This document shows positions 50,075 to 59,360 of a stretch of DNA of 64,000 nt, piece by piece. The position numbers were made by a program, and so were the translations under genes. The DNA lies in NCBI GenBank assembly GCA_965216915.1, contig CBDCGS010000011.1, positions 1,612,001-1,676,000 on the forward strand, written 5' to 3'. How positions within the stretch are numbered: the first letter of the stretch is position 1; every line of letters starts with the position of its first letter. Origin of the DNA: CBDCGS01 sp965216915 (GTDB lineage Bacteria > Pseudomonadota > Alphaproteobacteria > UBA828). Under the pieces are notes generated by a model. That model ran no database searches and had not been told where the DNA came from. It worked only from the letters and a program-made list of their open reading frames with translations.

Positions 50075-51094
50075 ATGGCATTCGTCCTCACATTCCTGAT
50101 CCGCCGGCTGGCGCAGGGCGTGATCATCGTTCTACTGGTGACGTTTCTGATCTTCACGCTGCTCCGCGTGGTGCCGGGCGATCCGGTGCGGATCATGCTG
50201 GGGCCGAGCACGACCGAAGCGGTGGTCGAGGCGCGCGCGCAGGAGCTCGGCTTGCGCGATTCGATCCCCGTGCAGTTCGGGCGCTACATCGCCAACGCCG
50301 TTCAGGGCGATTTCGGCAACTCCTACTTCATCGGCGAGACGGGGATTGCGCTGACCGTCCAAAACGTCGCGGGCGGCAAAGGCCAGGCCGACACGACCGA
50401 CCAGCGCGAGGTCAAGATGACCCGCGCGAATGTGCTCAAGGTCATCGGCGACGGCCTGCCGTTCACGCTGATGTTGGCGGGGATGGGCCTCCTGTTCACG
50501 ATGATCATCGCGGTGCCGCTTGGAATTGCGGCCGGGCTCAACCAAGAAAAATGGCAGGACAGGCTTGCTTTCTTCACGGGCTCGCTCTTCATATCCCTGC
50601 CCAACTTTTGGCTCGCGCTCGTCTTGATCTTGTTGATCACCGCGCGCGCGGGCTGGCTACCGTCGATCGGCTACAAGGGCTTCGGCTACGTGATCCTGCC
50701 GGCCATCGTGCTCGCGGTGGAGCTGGCGCCGATCATCATCCGCGGCCTCTCGATGTCCATCGCGCAGGCGCTGCAGGCGGGCTATGTCGCGGGTGGGGTC
50801 GTGCGGGGCCTGCCGTGGGGCCAAATTATCGTCAAGCACGTGCTGCGCAACTCGTCGATCCCCATGCTCAACCTGTTCGGCGTGCAAATCGGCGGATTGC
50901 TGCTTGGCGGCGTCTTCGTGACCGAGTTCGTGTTCGACTTTCCGGGCCTTGGGCGGACGACGGTGCAGGCCGTGCTGCAGCGCGATTTCCCGGTCATCCA
51001 GGGCGTCGCGATTCTCGCCGCGAGCGTGCTCGTGTTGGCGAACATCATGGTCGATCTCGCGTCGACCTACATCGACCGTAGGCTGAAGTTCTGA
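50075..51094 (+). CDS. ABC transporter permease, DppB/OppB type
   Basis: 339 residues with six membrane helices. LIRRLAQGVIIVLLVTFLIFTLLRVVPGDPVRIMLG is the usual DppB-type start, with the conserved PGDP. The EAA loop region (AGYVAGGVVRGLPWGQIIVKHVLRNSSIPMLNLFG) contacts the ATPase. It carries an extra loop of about 25 residues (ENVAGGKGQADTTDQREVKMTRANV) compared with short relatives. The next permease gene starts at its last base (TGATG). Confidence 0.93.
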   Translation: MAFVLTFLIRRLAQGVIIVLLVTFLIFTLLRVVPGDPVRIMLGPSTTEAVVEARAQELGLRDSIPVQFGRYIANAVQGDFGNSYFIGETGIALTVQNVAGGKGQADTTDQREVKMTRANVLKVIGDGLPFTLMLAGMGLLFTMIIAVPLGIAAGLNQEKWQDRLAFFTGSLFISLPNFWLALVLILLITARAGWLPSIGYKGFGYVILPAIVLAVELAPIIIRGLSMSIAQALQAGYVAGGVVRGLPWGQIIVKHVLRNSSIPMLNLFGVQIGGLLLGGVFVTEFVFDFPGLGRTTVQAVLQRDFPVIQGVAILAASVLVLANIMVDLASTYIDRRLKF

Positions 51095-52011
51095 TGGCGA
51101 CCGAGACGGCATCTGCGCCGAGCGAAACCGGCACGCCGCCGCGGGGCGTTTCCGTCAACCGGCGGATGCTCCGCCTCGCCTGGGAGATGACGAGCTTCAA
51201 GATCGGCCTCGCCGGCTTCGTCATTCTGGTCGGCGCGGCGATCATCTGGCCCGAGATTTCCTCGCTCGATCCGACGAAGATCAATGTGCGCGCGCGTTTT
51301 GCGCCTCCCGTGTTCCTGGAGGGAGGCACCTGGGCGCATCTGGCGGGGACCGATCAGCTCGGCCGCGATCTTTTTATCCGTTCGCTCATCGGATTGCGCA
51401 ACGGGCTCGGCATCGCGGTCGCGGCCGTCGCGGCGATGTTTATCGTCGGCTGCACGCTGGGCGTCATCTCGGGCTATCTCGGACGCTGGGTCGACATCGT
51501 GCTGATGCGTCTCACGGATGCGCAGCTTTCGATCCCGGTGATCGTGCTCGCCATCACGATTCTGAGCGTGAGCCGCCCCAATCCCGGCACGGTCATCGCG
51601 GTCCTTATACTCGCGGGGTGGCCGGTCTACGCCCGCGTGGTCCGAAGTATCGCGCTCGCCGAGCGCGAGCGCGAATATGTCCGCGGGGCGAAGATATTGG
51701 GTGCGAGCAACCTGCGCATCATGGCGCTGATGGTTGCGCCGAACATCCTGCCGCCGATGGCCTTCGTCGCCGTTCTCGACGTGGCGCGCATGATGATCTT
51801 CGAAGCGCTCTTCGGCTTCCTCGGCATCGGTATTCAGCCGCCGACGCCGACCTTCGGCAACATCATCGCCGACGGCTACAAGTATCTGGTCAATAGCTGG
51901 TGGATCCCGACGATGCCCGGGGTCTTCCTCATCATCATCCTGATCAGCATCAACCTGATGGGTGCCTCGCTAGAGCGCGCGCGCAACAAGCTGTTCCAGG
52001 GGATCGTGTGA
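51094..52011 (+). CDS. ABC transporter permease, DppC/OppC type
   Basis: 305 residues, an N-terminal helix and five more. The N-terminal domain (LRLAWEMTSFKIGLAGFVILVGAAIIWPEI) and the segment HLAGTDQLGRDLFIRSLIGLRNGLGIAVAAV are typical of DppC. The EAA loop is EREREYVRGAKILGASNLRIMALMVAPNILPPM. It forms the membrane pore with the preceding permease. Its stop overlaps the ATG of the fused ATPase gene. Confidence 0.93.
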   Translation: MATETASAPSETGTPPRGVSVNRRMLRLAWEMTSFKIGLAGFVILVGAAIIWPEISSLDPTKINVRARFAPPVFLEGGTWAHLAGTDQLGRDLFIRSLIGLRNGLGIAVAAVAAMFIVGCTLGVISGYLGRWVDIVLMRLTDAQLSIPVIVLAITILSVSRPNPGTVIAVLILAGWPVYARVVRSIALAEREREYVRGAKILGASNLRIMALMVAPNILPPMAFVAVLDVARMMIFEALFGFLGIGIQPPTPTFGNIIADGYKYLVNSWWIPTMPGVFLIIILISINLMGASLERARNKLFQGIV

Positions 52012-53879
52012 TGGACCAGCCGCTTCTCGACGTTCAGGGCGTGTCGGTCGACCTAGTGCGGCGCAAGGAGCGCACGCCGATCCTGCGCGACGTGAGCTTC
52101 CAGCTCCGCGAGCGTCAGGTCCTCGGCATCATCGGCGAGAGTGGCTCCGGCAAATCGGTGCTGAGCCGTGTTCTCGTGAACGCGGTGAACGAGCCTCTCG
52201 AGATCGTCGGCGGGTCGGTCAACTATCGCGGCCGCGATCTGTTGACCATTCCGCAGAAGGAAATCCAGGGTTTGCGCGGCCGCGAGATCGGCTACATCGG
52301 CTCTGATCCCGGCAGCGCGCTCGACCCAACGATCCCGGTCGGCAACCAGATCGTCGAGAAGCTGCTCGCGGTCGATCCCAAGACGCCCAAGAGGGAAGCG
52401 CGCGAGCGCTCACTCGAAGTCCTGCGCGCGGTGCGCATGCCGCGCCCGGAGGAACGCTTCCACGAGTTCCCGTTCCAGTATTCGGGCGGCATGATGCAAC
52501 GCGCGTTGATCGTCGACGCGCTGGTCACGAGACCCGCCTTCCTGATCGCCGACAACGTCACGCAACAGCTCGACGTCACCATCGCCGCGCAGATCATCCG
52601 CCTCATGCACGATCTCCGCGAGCAAATGGACACGGCCATCGTGTTCATCTCGTCGTCGCTCGCGGTGGTGCGGGAGATCGCAGACGACATCATCGTGCTC
52701 AAGGATGGCACGATCGTCGAGCGCTCGACCCCGATACGCCTCGTGGAGCAGCCCGAGGATGACTATTCGAAACGCCTGATCCAGCGCATTCCGCGCATCT
52801 GGACGGTCGAGGAGCGCGCCGAAGCACCCGATCAATCCGGCGCAACCATCCTTCGCGTCGAGGACGTCTACAAAACCTATCGTGTGCGCAACCCGAACAA
52901 ATTCTTCGGCCACAACAACGTCGAGGCCGTGCGCGGCGTGACCTTCGATGTGATGGCGGGGGAGAACCTCGGGATCGTCGGCGAATCAGGTTGCGGCAAG
53001 TCGACCCTCTCCAGGCTCCTGAGCTGGGTCGAGAAGCCCGACAAGGGCACGATCTACTTCAAGGACGACGACATCGCGCGCATGGGCCGCCGCGGCATCT
53101 TGGATCTGCGCCGCCGGTTCCAGCTCTTGCTGCAGGACCCCTACAACGCCATGCCGCCGCATCAGCCCGTCGGCCGCACCATCATGGAGCCGTTGCTCAT
53201 TCACGGCGGCATGGGGCGTCAAGCGATGCGCACGCGCGTGCTCGACGTGATGAACGAGGTCGGGCTTGCGCACGAGCTCTACAATCACCTGCAAGTGGGC
53301 TTGAGCGCCGGCCAGCGTCAACGCATCAACCTGGCGCGCGCATTGGTGCTCGAGCCGGAGCTGCTCATTTTGGACGAGACGCTCTCGGCGCTCGATCAGG
53401 TCGAGCAATCGCGGCTCCTCGAGATTTTCGAGAAACTTCAGGCGGAGCACGGCTTCACCTACATCTTCATCTCGCACGACCTCGCCATGGTGCGCCGCGC
53501 TTGCACCCGGATTGCCGTCATGTATCTCGGCAAGGTCGTCGAGATCGCCGACAACCACACCGTCTTTTTCGACCCCGGACACCCCTATACGAAGGCGCTG
53601 CTGAGCGCCGTGCCGACGCTGGAGCAACGGCGCTACAACGCCGACGAATGCCTGCTCGAGGGCGAGCCGCCGAGCCCGATCGACATTCCGCCTGGCTGCA
53701 GCTTCAAGCCGCGCTGTCCCTTCGCCCACGATCCGTGCTGGCAGGGCGAGCCCGATCTCGTGGGGCGCGACGGGCGCGGACGTTCGGCGTGCTTGCTGGC
53801 GAATGCCTCCGAGCAAGAGATGGCCGAGGCCGCGCGTGCCAACCTCGAGCGGCGTCAACAAGGCGTCGCGGCCCAGTAG
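52011..53879 (+). CDS. fused ABC ATPase (DppD-DppF type) with a degenerate first half
   Basis: 622 residues: two nucleotide-binding domains in one chain. NBD1 keeps Walker A (GESGSGKS, 42-49), but the Q-loop has Ser98 (IGSDPGS), Walker B reads ADNV so the catalytic Glu is Asn182, the signature is YSGGM, and the switch His is Ser215 (FISSSLA). NBD2 is complete: GESGCGKST (324-332), Gln375, LSAGQRQR, LDETLSALD (Glu456), SHDL (His489). The C-terminus has the Opp-type GCSFKPRCPFAHDPC cysteine motif. It should hydrolyse ATP only at the site built on NBD2's Walker B. ATG 52011 overlaps the permease stop. Confidence 0.92.
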   Translation: MDQPLLDVQGVSVDLVRRKERTPILRDVSFQLRERQVLGIIGESGSGKSVLSRVLVNAVNEPLEIVGGSVNYRGRDLLTIPQKEIQGLRGREIGYIGSDPGSALDPTIPVGNQIVEKLLAVDPKTPKREARERSLEVLRAVRMPRPEERFHEFPFQYSGGMMQRALIVDALVTRPAFLIADNVTQQLDVTIAAQIIRLMHDLREQMDTAIVFISSSLAVVREIADDIIVLKDGTIVERSTPIRLVEQPEDDYSKRLIQRIPRIWTVEERAEAPDQSGATILRVEDVYKTYRVRNPNKFFGHNNVEAVRGVTFDVMAGENLGIVGESGCGKSTLSRLLSWVEKPDKGTIYFKDDDIARMGRRGILDLRRRFQLLLQDPYNAMPPHQPVGRTIMEPLLIHGGMGRQAMRTRVLDVMNEVGLAHELYNHLQVGLSAGQRQRINLARALVLEPELLILDETLSALDQVEQSRLLEIFEKLQAEHGFTYIFISHDLAMVRRACTRIAVMYLGKVVEIADNHTVFFDPGHPYTKALLSAVPTLEQRRYNADECLLEGEPPSPIDIPPGCSFKPRCPFAHDPCWQGEPDLVGRDGRGRSACLLANASEQEMAEAARANLERRQQGVAAQ

Positions 53880-53902
53880 GTCTGATCACGGGAGTGTGAG
53901 CC

Positions 53903-55357
53903 ATGGTGAGTGACATCTCCGCCCTCTACGATTCGCATGACGGTTTGGGACTCGGCGCTCTCGTCCGGCAAGGCGAGGTTTCCGCGAGCGAGCTGCTCGA
54001 AGAGGCCATTCGGCGCGCCGAAGCGGTCAATGGCGCGCTCAATTTCCTGACCTATCGCGCCTACGATGAGGGGCGCCGTATGGCGGCCGATCCCAACCTT
54101 CCGGACGGCCCGTTCAAAGGCGTCCCATGGCTCGTCAAGGAGATCGCGACAGATTGGACGGGCCTGCAAACGACCAACGCATGCCCTTACTTCAAGGACG
54201 TTGTCGCGAGCGACGACGGCGAGGTAGTCAAGCGCGTAAAGCGCGCAGGCTTCGTGCTGTTGGGCAAGAGCAACTCGCCCGAGCTCGGTTGGGCGTTGTC
54301 GACCGAGCCCGCTTTGTATGGCCCGACGCGCAACCCGTGGGACACGACACGCACGCCGGGCGGCTCTTCGGGCGGATCGTCCGCGGCGGTGGCGGCTGGG
54401 GTCGTGCCGCTCGCGGAGGCGAGCGATGGAGGCGGGTCGATCCGCGTGCCGGCGGCGCATTCGGGGCTCGTCGGCCTCAAGCCGGCGCGTGGGCGCATCA
54501 CCATGGCGCCGGCCGCGGACTTTTGGTACGGCTGCGTCACCTTCCTTTGCGTGTCGCGCACCGTTCGGGACACGGCGGCGTATTTCGATGCGATCGGTGG
54601 TCCGCTTCCGGGCGATGCCTATTTCGCGCGGATGCCCGACGAGCCTTATCTCGGGGAAGTCGACAAGGAGCCGGATGCGCTCAGCATCGCCTGTGTGACA
54701 GCCGCGCCCGAGGGCTGCACCGCGGTCGAGGCTGAGGTGCGGGCGGGGGTCGAGTCGACGGCACGTCTGCTCGAGAGCCTCGGCCATCGCGTCACACCCG
54801 AGGCGGTGCCCTACGATTTCTGGCGCCTCTACAACACCTACATGCGGATCACCGCCGTGCAAACCGCACGTTGGCTCATTGAATCCGCTGACCTGGTTGG
54901 GCATGCGGTGACGCCGGAGGAGGTCGCGCCGCTCTATTGGACCGCCATGGAGAAGGGCCAGGCGATTTCCGGAATCGAGCATGCCCGCGACGTCGATGAG
55001 CTGCGCATCATGGCCCGCGAGATCGTCACGCGCATGGCGGCCTACGATGTCTGGCTCATGCCGGTGGTGCCGATGGTGCCGCGCACCCTCGGCTATTACG
55101 ACATGACGCGGGACGTCGACGATTACGATGCCACCATCATGGGGCCCGACTGTGCGTTCACGGCACCGTTCAACGCCACGGGCCTTCCCGCGATTTCCCT
55201 ACCCTTGCACATGACCGAAGGCGGCCTGCCGGTCGGAATCCAGTTTGTCGGCCGTGACCTTGCGGAGGCCACGCTCCTCCGCCTTGCGGGTCAGCTCGAG
55301 CGGGCGAGCCCCTGGGCCGACCGCGTTCCGCCCGTGCATGCCGGGTCGAGCGCTTAA
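53903..55357 (+). CDS. amidase signature family enzyme
   Basis: 484 residues. The Ser-cis-Ser-Lys triad is visible: Lys in FKGVPWLVKEIA, the cis-Ser in PGGSSGGSSAAVAAG and the nucleophile Ser in SDGGGSIRVPA. It hydrolyses amide bonds in the cytoplasm. It starts 23 bases after the ABC ATPase gene, so the transporter probably imports the amide or its precursor. Close relatives include glutamyl-tRNA amidotransferase A, but no gatB/gatC is adjacent. Confidence 0.92.
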   Translation: MVSDISALYDSHDGLGLGALVRQGEVSASELLEEAIRRAEAVNGALNFLTYRAYDEGRRMAADPNLPDGPFKGVPWLVKEIATDWTGLQTTNACPYFKDVVASDDGEVVKRVKRAGFVLLGKSNSPELGWALSTEPALYGPTRNPWDTTRTPGGSSGGSSAAVAAGVVPLAEASDGGGSIRVPAAHSGLVGLKPARGRITMAPAADFWYGCVTFLCVSRTVRDTAAYFDAIGGPLPGDAYFARMPDEPYLGEVDKEPDALSIACVTAAPEGCTAVEAEVRAGVESTARLLESLGHRVTPEAVPYDFWRLYNTYMRITAVQTARWLIESADLVGHAVTPEEVAPLYWTAMEKGQAISGIEHARDVDELRIMAREIVTRMAAYDVWLMPVVPMVPRTLGYYDMTRDVDDYDATIMGPDCAFTAPFNATGLPAISLPLHMTEGGLPVGIQFVGRDLAEATLLRLAGQLERASPWADRVPPVHAGSSA

Positions 55358-55574
55358 GTGACTTGGGCCCGCTTACGCCGCGTGATCGGCCCAGGTAACG
55401 CCTGATAAGCGGTTGCCGCGCGCGCGGGGGCGCGAGAAGATGTGCCGGCCGTCATGTCGATCCAGTCAGGGCGCCGCGTGACCTGAGGGCGCGCGGGATC
55501 GGGCTCGGAGCGGCTGACTCGACAAGAACACCGAACGCCGCGACAAGTGGCGCCAGCCAAACAGGGGGACGCCG

Positions 55575-56447
55575 ATGCGATCACCGCCGTTTGCTTATGC
55601 CGACCCGAAGACGGTCGACGAGGCCGTCGGGCTCCTGGCGGACCATGGGGACGACGCGCGCCTTCTTGCCGGTGGCCAAAGTCTTGTGCCGTTGCTCAAC
55701 TTCAGGCTCGCGGCGCCCGGCGTGCTCATCGATCTCAACCGCATCGACGCGCTCGACTACATCGGCAGCAAGAACGGCGGGCTGGAGATCGGCGCGCTGA
55801 CCCGTCACAGCACGGTCGAGCATTCGGATCTCGTGCGGGAGGTCTGTCCGCTCCTGCACGAGGCGATCGGTCATGTCGGTCATGCGCAGATTCGCAATCG
55901 CGGCACGATCGGGGGCAGCCTCGCGCACGCCGATCCGGCGGCCGAGCTTCCCGCGGTCGTGACGGCGCTCGGCGGTCGGCTCAGGCTGCGGGGCGGGCAC
56001 GGCGAGCGAACGCTCGATCCGGCGGAGTTCTTCGTCAGCCATCTCACGACGGCGCTCGACGCGCAGGAGATGCTGGTCGCCATCGAGCTACCGACATGGC
56101 CCGCGCGAACCGGCGCCTGCTTCGCGGAGTTTGCCCGGCGCCAGGGCGATTTCGCCATCGTCGGCGCGGGCGCGGTGCTGACCCTCGATGACGACGGCCG
56201 GGTCGCCCGCGCCGGCCTTGGCCTCATGGGCGTTGGCGGCCGGCCCTTCGACGGCGGGGCGATCGCCACCGACATTCTCGGTGGCGCACGGCCGGACGCG
56301 GCCAAGATCGACGCCGTGGCAGGCCGCATCGCGGAGAGCGTCACGCCGGACACAGATCTCCACGCACCGGCGGATTATCGCAAACACTTGGCGAGTGTGA
56401 TGAGCCGGCGCGCGCTGCAGGGCGCGGCCGATCGCGCCAACTCCTAA
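55575..56447 (+). CDS. molybdenum hydroxylase FAD-binding (medium) subunit
   Basis: 290 residues with the vanillyl-alcohol-oxidase-like FAD fold: LLAGGQSLVPLLNFRLAAP binds the FAD pyrophosphate, and RNRGTIGGSLAHADPAAELPAV the isoalloxazine. The C-terminal CO-dehydrogenase flavoprotein domain (VGAGAVLTLDDDGRVARAGLGLMGVG) follows. Preceded by AGGGGG. It passes electrons from the 2Fe-2S subunit to an acceptor. First of three contiguous subunit genes. Confidence 0.93.
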   Translation: MRSPPFAYADPKTVDEAVGLLADHGDDARLLAGGQSLVPLLNFRLAAPGVLIDLNRIDALDYIGSKNGGLEIGALTRHSTVEHSDLVREVCPLLHEAIGHVGHAQIRNRGTIGGSLAHADPAAELPAVVTALGGRLRLRGGHGERTLDPAEFFVSHLTTALDAQEMLVAIELPTWPARTGACFAEFARRQGDFAIVGAGAVLTLDDDGRVARAGLGLMGVGGRPFDGGAIATDILGGARPDAAKIDAVAGRIAESVTPDTDLHAPADYRKHLASVMSRRALQGAADRANS

Positions 56448-56462
56448 GCGAGGGCGGGTGAG

Positions 56463-56939
56463 ATGGATACCGAACGGACGATCGCGCTGACGGTCAACGG
56501 CAGCGCCTACACCAAGACCGTGCCGGTGCGCCGCACGCTCTCCGAGTTCATTCGCGATGACCTCGGCCTGACAGGGACGCATGTTGGATGCGAGCACGGC
56601 GTGTGCGGCACCTGCACCGTTCAGCTCAACGGCGAGCCGGTGCGGTCGTGCCTGATGTTCGCCGTTCAAGCGGACGGCGCCGAGATCACCACGGTGGAAG
56701 GCTTGTCATCGAATGGCGACCTGCATCCAATACAACAGGCCTTTTGGGAAGAGCATGGCCTGCAATGCGGCTTTTGCACCGCGGGCATCTTGATGACGGT
56801 TCACGCCTTTCTCTCGCGTCACAAAGGCGCCACGCGCGAGGAAATTCGCCACGCCTTGTCGGGCAATCTCTGTCGCTGCACCGGCTATCAAAACATCGTC
56901 AGCGCGGTCGAGGCAGCCGACCGCACGTGGGAGCGTTGA
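56463..56939 (+). CDS. molybdenum hydroxylase 2Fe-2S (small) subunit
   Basis: 158 residues. The plant-type [2Fe-2S] site is GCEHGVCGTCTVQLNGEPVRSC, and the second cluster comes from CGFCTAGILM and CRCTGYQNIVSAVEAA, so all eight cysteine ligands of a xanthine-dehydrogenase-family small subunit are present. It carries electrons from the molybdenum centre to the FAD subunit. The large subunit gene begins two bases after its stop. Confidence 0.95.
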   Translation: MDTERTIALTVNGSAYTKTVPVRRTLSEFIRDDLGLTGTHVGCEHGVCGTCTVQLNGEPVRSCLMFAVQADGAEITTVEGLSSNGDLHPIQQAFWEEHGLQCGFCTAGILMTVHAFLSRHKGATREEIRHALSGNLCRCTGYQNIVSAVEAADRTWER

Positions 56940-56940
56940 G

Positions 56941-59256
56941 ATGGGCGCAACGATGATGGGCCAGCCGGTCAAGCGGCTGGAGGACCCTCGGCTTCTGAAG
57001 GGCGAGGCGAGCTTTGTCGACGATATTCAGCTCCCCGGCACGTTGCATGCGGCAATCCTGCGCAGCCCGCACGGCCATGCGCGGATCCGCAGCATCGATC
57101 TGGCCGCGGCGCGCGCGGCGCCGGGCGTCGTGGATGCCTTCAGTTTGGAGGATGCCTGGCCGAAGGACCCGCCGGCGATCCCCGTGCTGGTGCCGGTCGA
57201 ATCCCTGCTGCCGTGCCCGCAACATCTGCTGGCGCGCGACCAGGTGCGCTACGTCGGCGAACCGGTCGCGGTGATCGTGGCCGAATCGCGGGCACTGGCC
57301 GAGGATGCGGCGGATCTCGCGGAGGTCGACTACGAGCCGCTCGGCGCCGTGGCGCGCGCGAAGGACGCGCTCGAGAAAGGCGCGGCGGTGCTTCACGAGA
57401 CGGTGCCCGACAATGTGGCGGCGCGCTGGACGCAGGGCATCGGCGATGTGGAAAAGGCGTTCGCCGGCGCCGATCGCGTGGTGCGGGAGCAGTTCCGCAT
57501 GCAGCGCTACACCGGCGTGCCCCTCGAGGGGCGCGGCACGCTCGCGACCCAAGATCCCGTGACCGGCGAGCTCACGGTCTGGACTTCGGGCCAATGGCCT
57601 CACACCCAGCGCAGCCTGACAGCCGCCCTGCTCGGCATCGATGAGCATCGCATCCGCGTGATTCAGCCCGAGGTCGGCGGCGGCTTCGGCGTGAAAGTGG
57701 AACTCTATCCCGAGGATGTGCTCATCCCCTTCGCTGCGATGCGCGCCGGGCGGCCGGTCAAATGGATCGAGGATCGGCGCGAGCACATGCTCGGCACCGT
57801 TCATGCCCGCGAGATGGATTTTGACCTCGCGCTGGCGTTGGCATCGGACGGCACGATCCTCGGGCTTCGCGGCCAGCTGATCAGTGACCAGGGCGCCTAT
57901 TTCCGCACCCTCGGCACGGTCAACGCATCGCTCGCCGTCACGAGCCTGCCGGGCCCCTATCGCATCCCAGACTATGCCGCCGAGGTGGTGTGCGTGCTGA
58001 CCAACAAGAGCCCATGCTCGCCCTACCGCGGCGCCGGGGCGCCGGAGGCGGCGTTCGCCCGCGAGCGTCTGCTCGACATCGCCGCGCGCGAGATCGGCAT
58101 GGATCCCGCCGCGTTTCGCATGAAAAACCTGCTGCCGGCCGATGCGCTGCCCTATGAGACGGGCCTGGCGTCGGTCGAATCCGCCGTCGAGTTCGATTCC
58201 GGCGACTTTCCAGCGGTGCTTCAGCAGGCGTTGGAGGCGATCGACTATGACAACGTCCGGGCGGCGCACGCGGCCGCGCGCGAGGCGGGCGTGCTGCGTG
58301 GCTTGGGAATTTGCGTCTATACCCAGATGGCCTCCAGCGGGCCCTACGAGAGCGCCGAGGTGCGCGTCGATGCCGGCGGCAAGGTCAAGGTCACGAGCGG
58401 GGCTGCGCCGCAGGGGCAGGGCACAGGCACGGCCTTGGCGCAGGTCGTCGCGGACGCGCTCGAGGTGCCGCTCGATCAGATCGAGGTGATCTTTGCGGAC
58501 ACCGCGCGCATTCCCTTCGGGATCGGCACCTTCGCGAGCCGTAACGCCGTGATGGCGGGTTCTGCGACCCTCGGCGCGGCGGATCGCGTGCGCACGAAAG
58601 CGCTCGAGATCGCCGCGCACCTCATGGAGGCATCCGCCGCGGATGTCGAATGGCAGGACGGTCGCGCTCAGCTCAAGGGGGTGCCGGAGAAGAGCTATTC
58701 GCTCGCCGAGCTCGCGCAGGCGGCGAGCCCGGGCGGCGCGCGGCCCGAGGGGATGGAGCCCGGCCTCGAAGCCCGCCACTACTTCGAGACCATGCGGACG
58801 CCGTTTGCCTATGGCGCGCATCTCGCCGAGGTCGAGGTCGACCCCGATACCGGGGCGGTCGCGGTGGTCCGCTATGTCGTCGTCAACGATTGCGGCAAGC
58901 GCATCAACCCGCTGATCGTCGACGGCCAAATCGTCGGCGGCATCGCCCAGGGTCTCGGCGGGGCGCTTCTCGAGGAGCTGGTCTACGACGAGGACGGGCA
59001 GATGCTGAACGCGAACTTGCTCGACTATCAGCTGCCGACCAGCTTGGATCTCCCCGACATCGAGATCAGCCACATCGAATCGCCCTCGCCGCTCAATCCG
59101 CTCGGCGTCAAAGGTATCGGCGAGGGCGGCGCGATCGCGGGCCACGTGGTGATCGCCAATGCGGTCGAGGACGCGCTCGCCCACACTGGCGCGCGCGTGC
59201 GCGAAACGCCGCTCCGCCCGGCGACGGTCTGGCGGCTTCTGCAAGGCGCGGCTTGA
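56941..59256 (+). CDS. molybdenum hydroxylase catalytic (large) subunit, form II CoxL-like
   Basis: 771 residues. An N-terminal domain starts GQPVKRLEDPRLLKGEASFVDDIQLPGTLHAAILRSPHGHARI; the MoCo-binding part contains GGGFGVKVELYPEDV, PYRGAGAPEA and LGVKGIGEGGAI with the catalytic Glu. The active-site loop PYRGAGAPE belongs to the AYRGAGR (form II) class, not to the VAYRCSFR loop of true CO dehydrogenase, so it hydroxylates an organic substrate such as an N-heterocycle or aldehyde. The three subunits follow the amidase and ABC importer. Confidence 0.93.
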   Translation: MGATMMGQPVKRLEDPRLLKGEASFVDDIQLPGTLHAAILRSPHGHARIRSIDLAAARAAPGVVDAFSLEDAWPKDPPAIPVLVPVESLLPCPQHLLARDQVRYVGEPVAVIVAESRALAEDAADLAEVDYEPLGAVARAKDALEKGAAVLHETVPDNVAARWTQGIGDVEKAFAGADRVVREQFRMQRYTGVPLEGRGTLATQDPVTGELTVWTSGQWPHTQRSLTAALLGIDEHRIRVIQPEVGGGFGVKVELYPEDVLIPFAAMRAGRPVKWIEDRREHMLGTVHAREMDFDLALALASDGTILGLRGQLISDQGAYFRTLGTVNASLAVTSLPGPYRIPDYAAEVVCVLTNKSPCSPYRGAGAPEAAFARERLLDIAAREIGMDPAAFRMKNLLPADALPYETGLASVESAVEFDSGDFPAVLQQALEAIDYDNVRAAHAAAREAGVLRGLGICVYTQMASSGPYESAEVRVDAGGKVKVTSGAAPQGQGTGTALAQVVADALEVPLDQIEVIFADTARIPFGIGTFASRNAVMAGSATLGAADRVRTKALEIAAHLMEASAADVEWQDGRAQLKGVPEKSYSLAELAQAASPGGARPEGMEPGLEARHYFETMRTPFAYGAHLAEVEVDPDTGAVAVVRYVVVNDCGKRINPLIVDGQIVGGIAQGLGGALLEELVYDEDGQMLNANLLDYQLPTSLDLPDIEISHIESPSPLNPLGVKGIGEGGAIAGHVVIANAVEDALAHTGARVRETPLRPATVWRLLQGAA

Positions 59257-59360
59257 CGGCCGACATCGGGCCGGGAGCGGTCGCGGGCGCGCATCGGCGC
59301 TCCGCCCGGACATGCGTCAATCCGGCGTAACCGGGCGCGCGCCGGAACATAGAGACGCCG

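Noticed and set aside
56941..59256. Annotation as aerobic CO dehydrogenase large subunit (coxL)
   Set aside because: The active-site loop is PYRGAGAPE (form II), not the VAYRCSFR loop with catalytic Cys needed for CO oxidation.
59322..59345. GC stem CCGGCG/CGCCGG between the convergent Mo-hydroxylase and FAD-oxidase genes
   Set aside because: Short stem, 12-base loop and no T-run; too weak in a high-GC genome to call a terminator.
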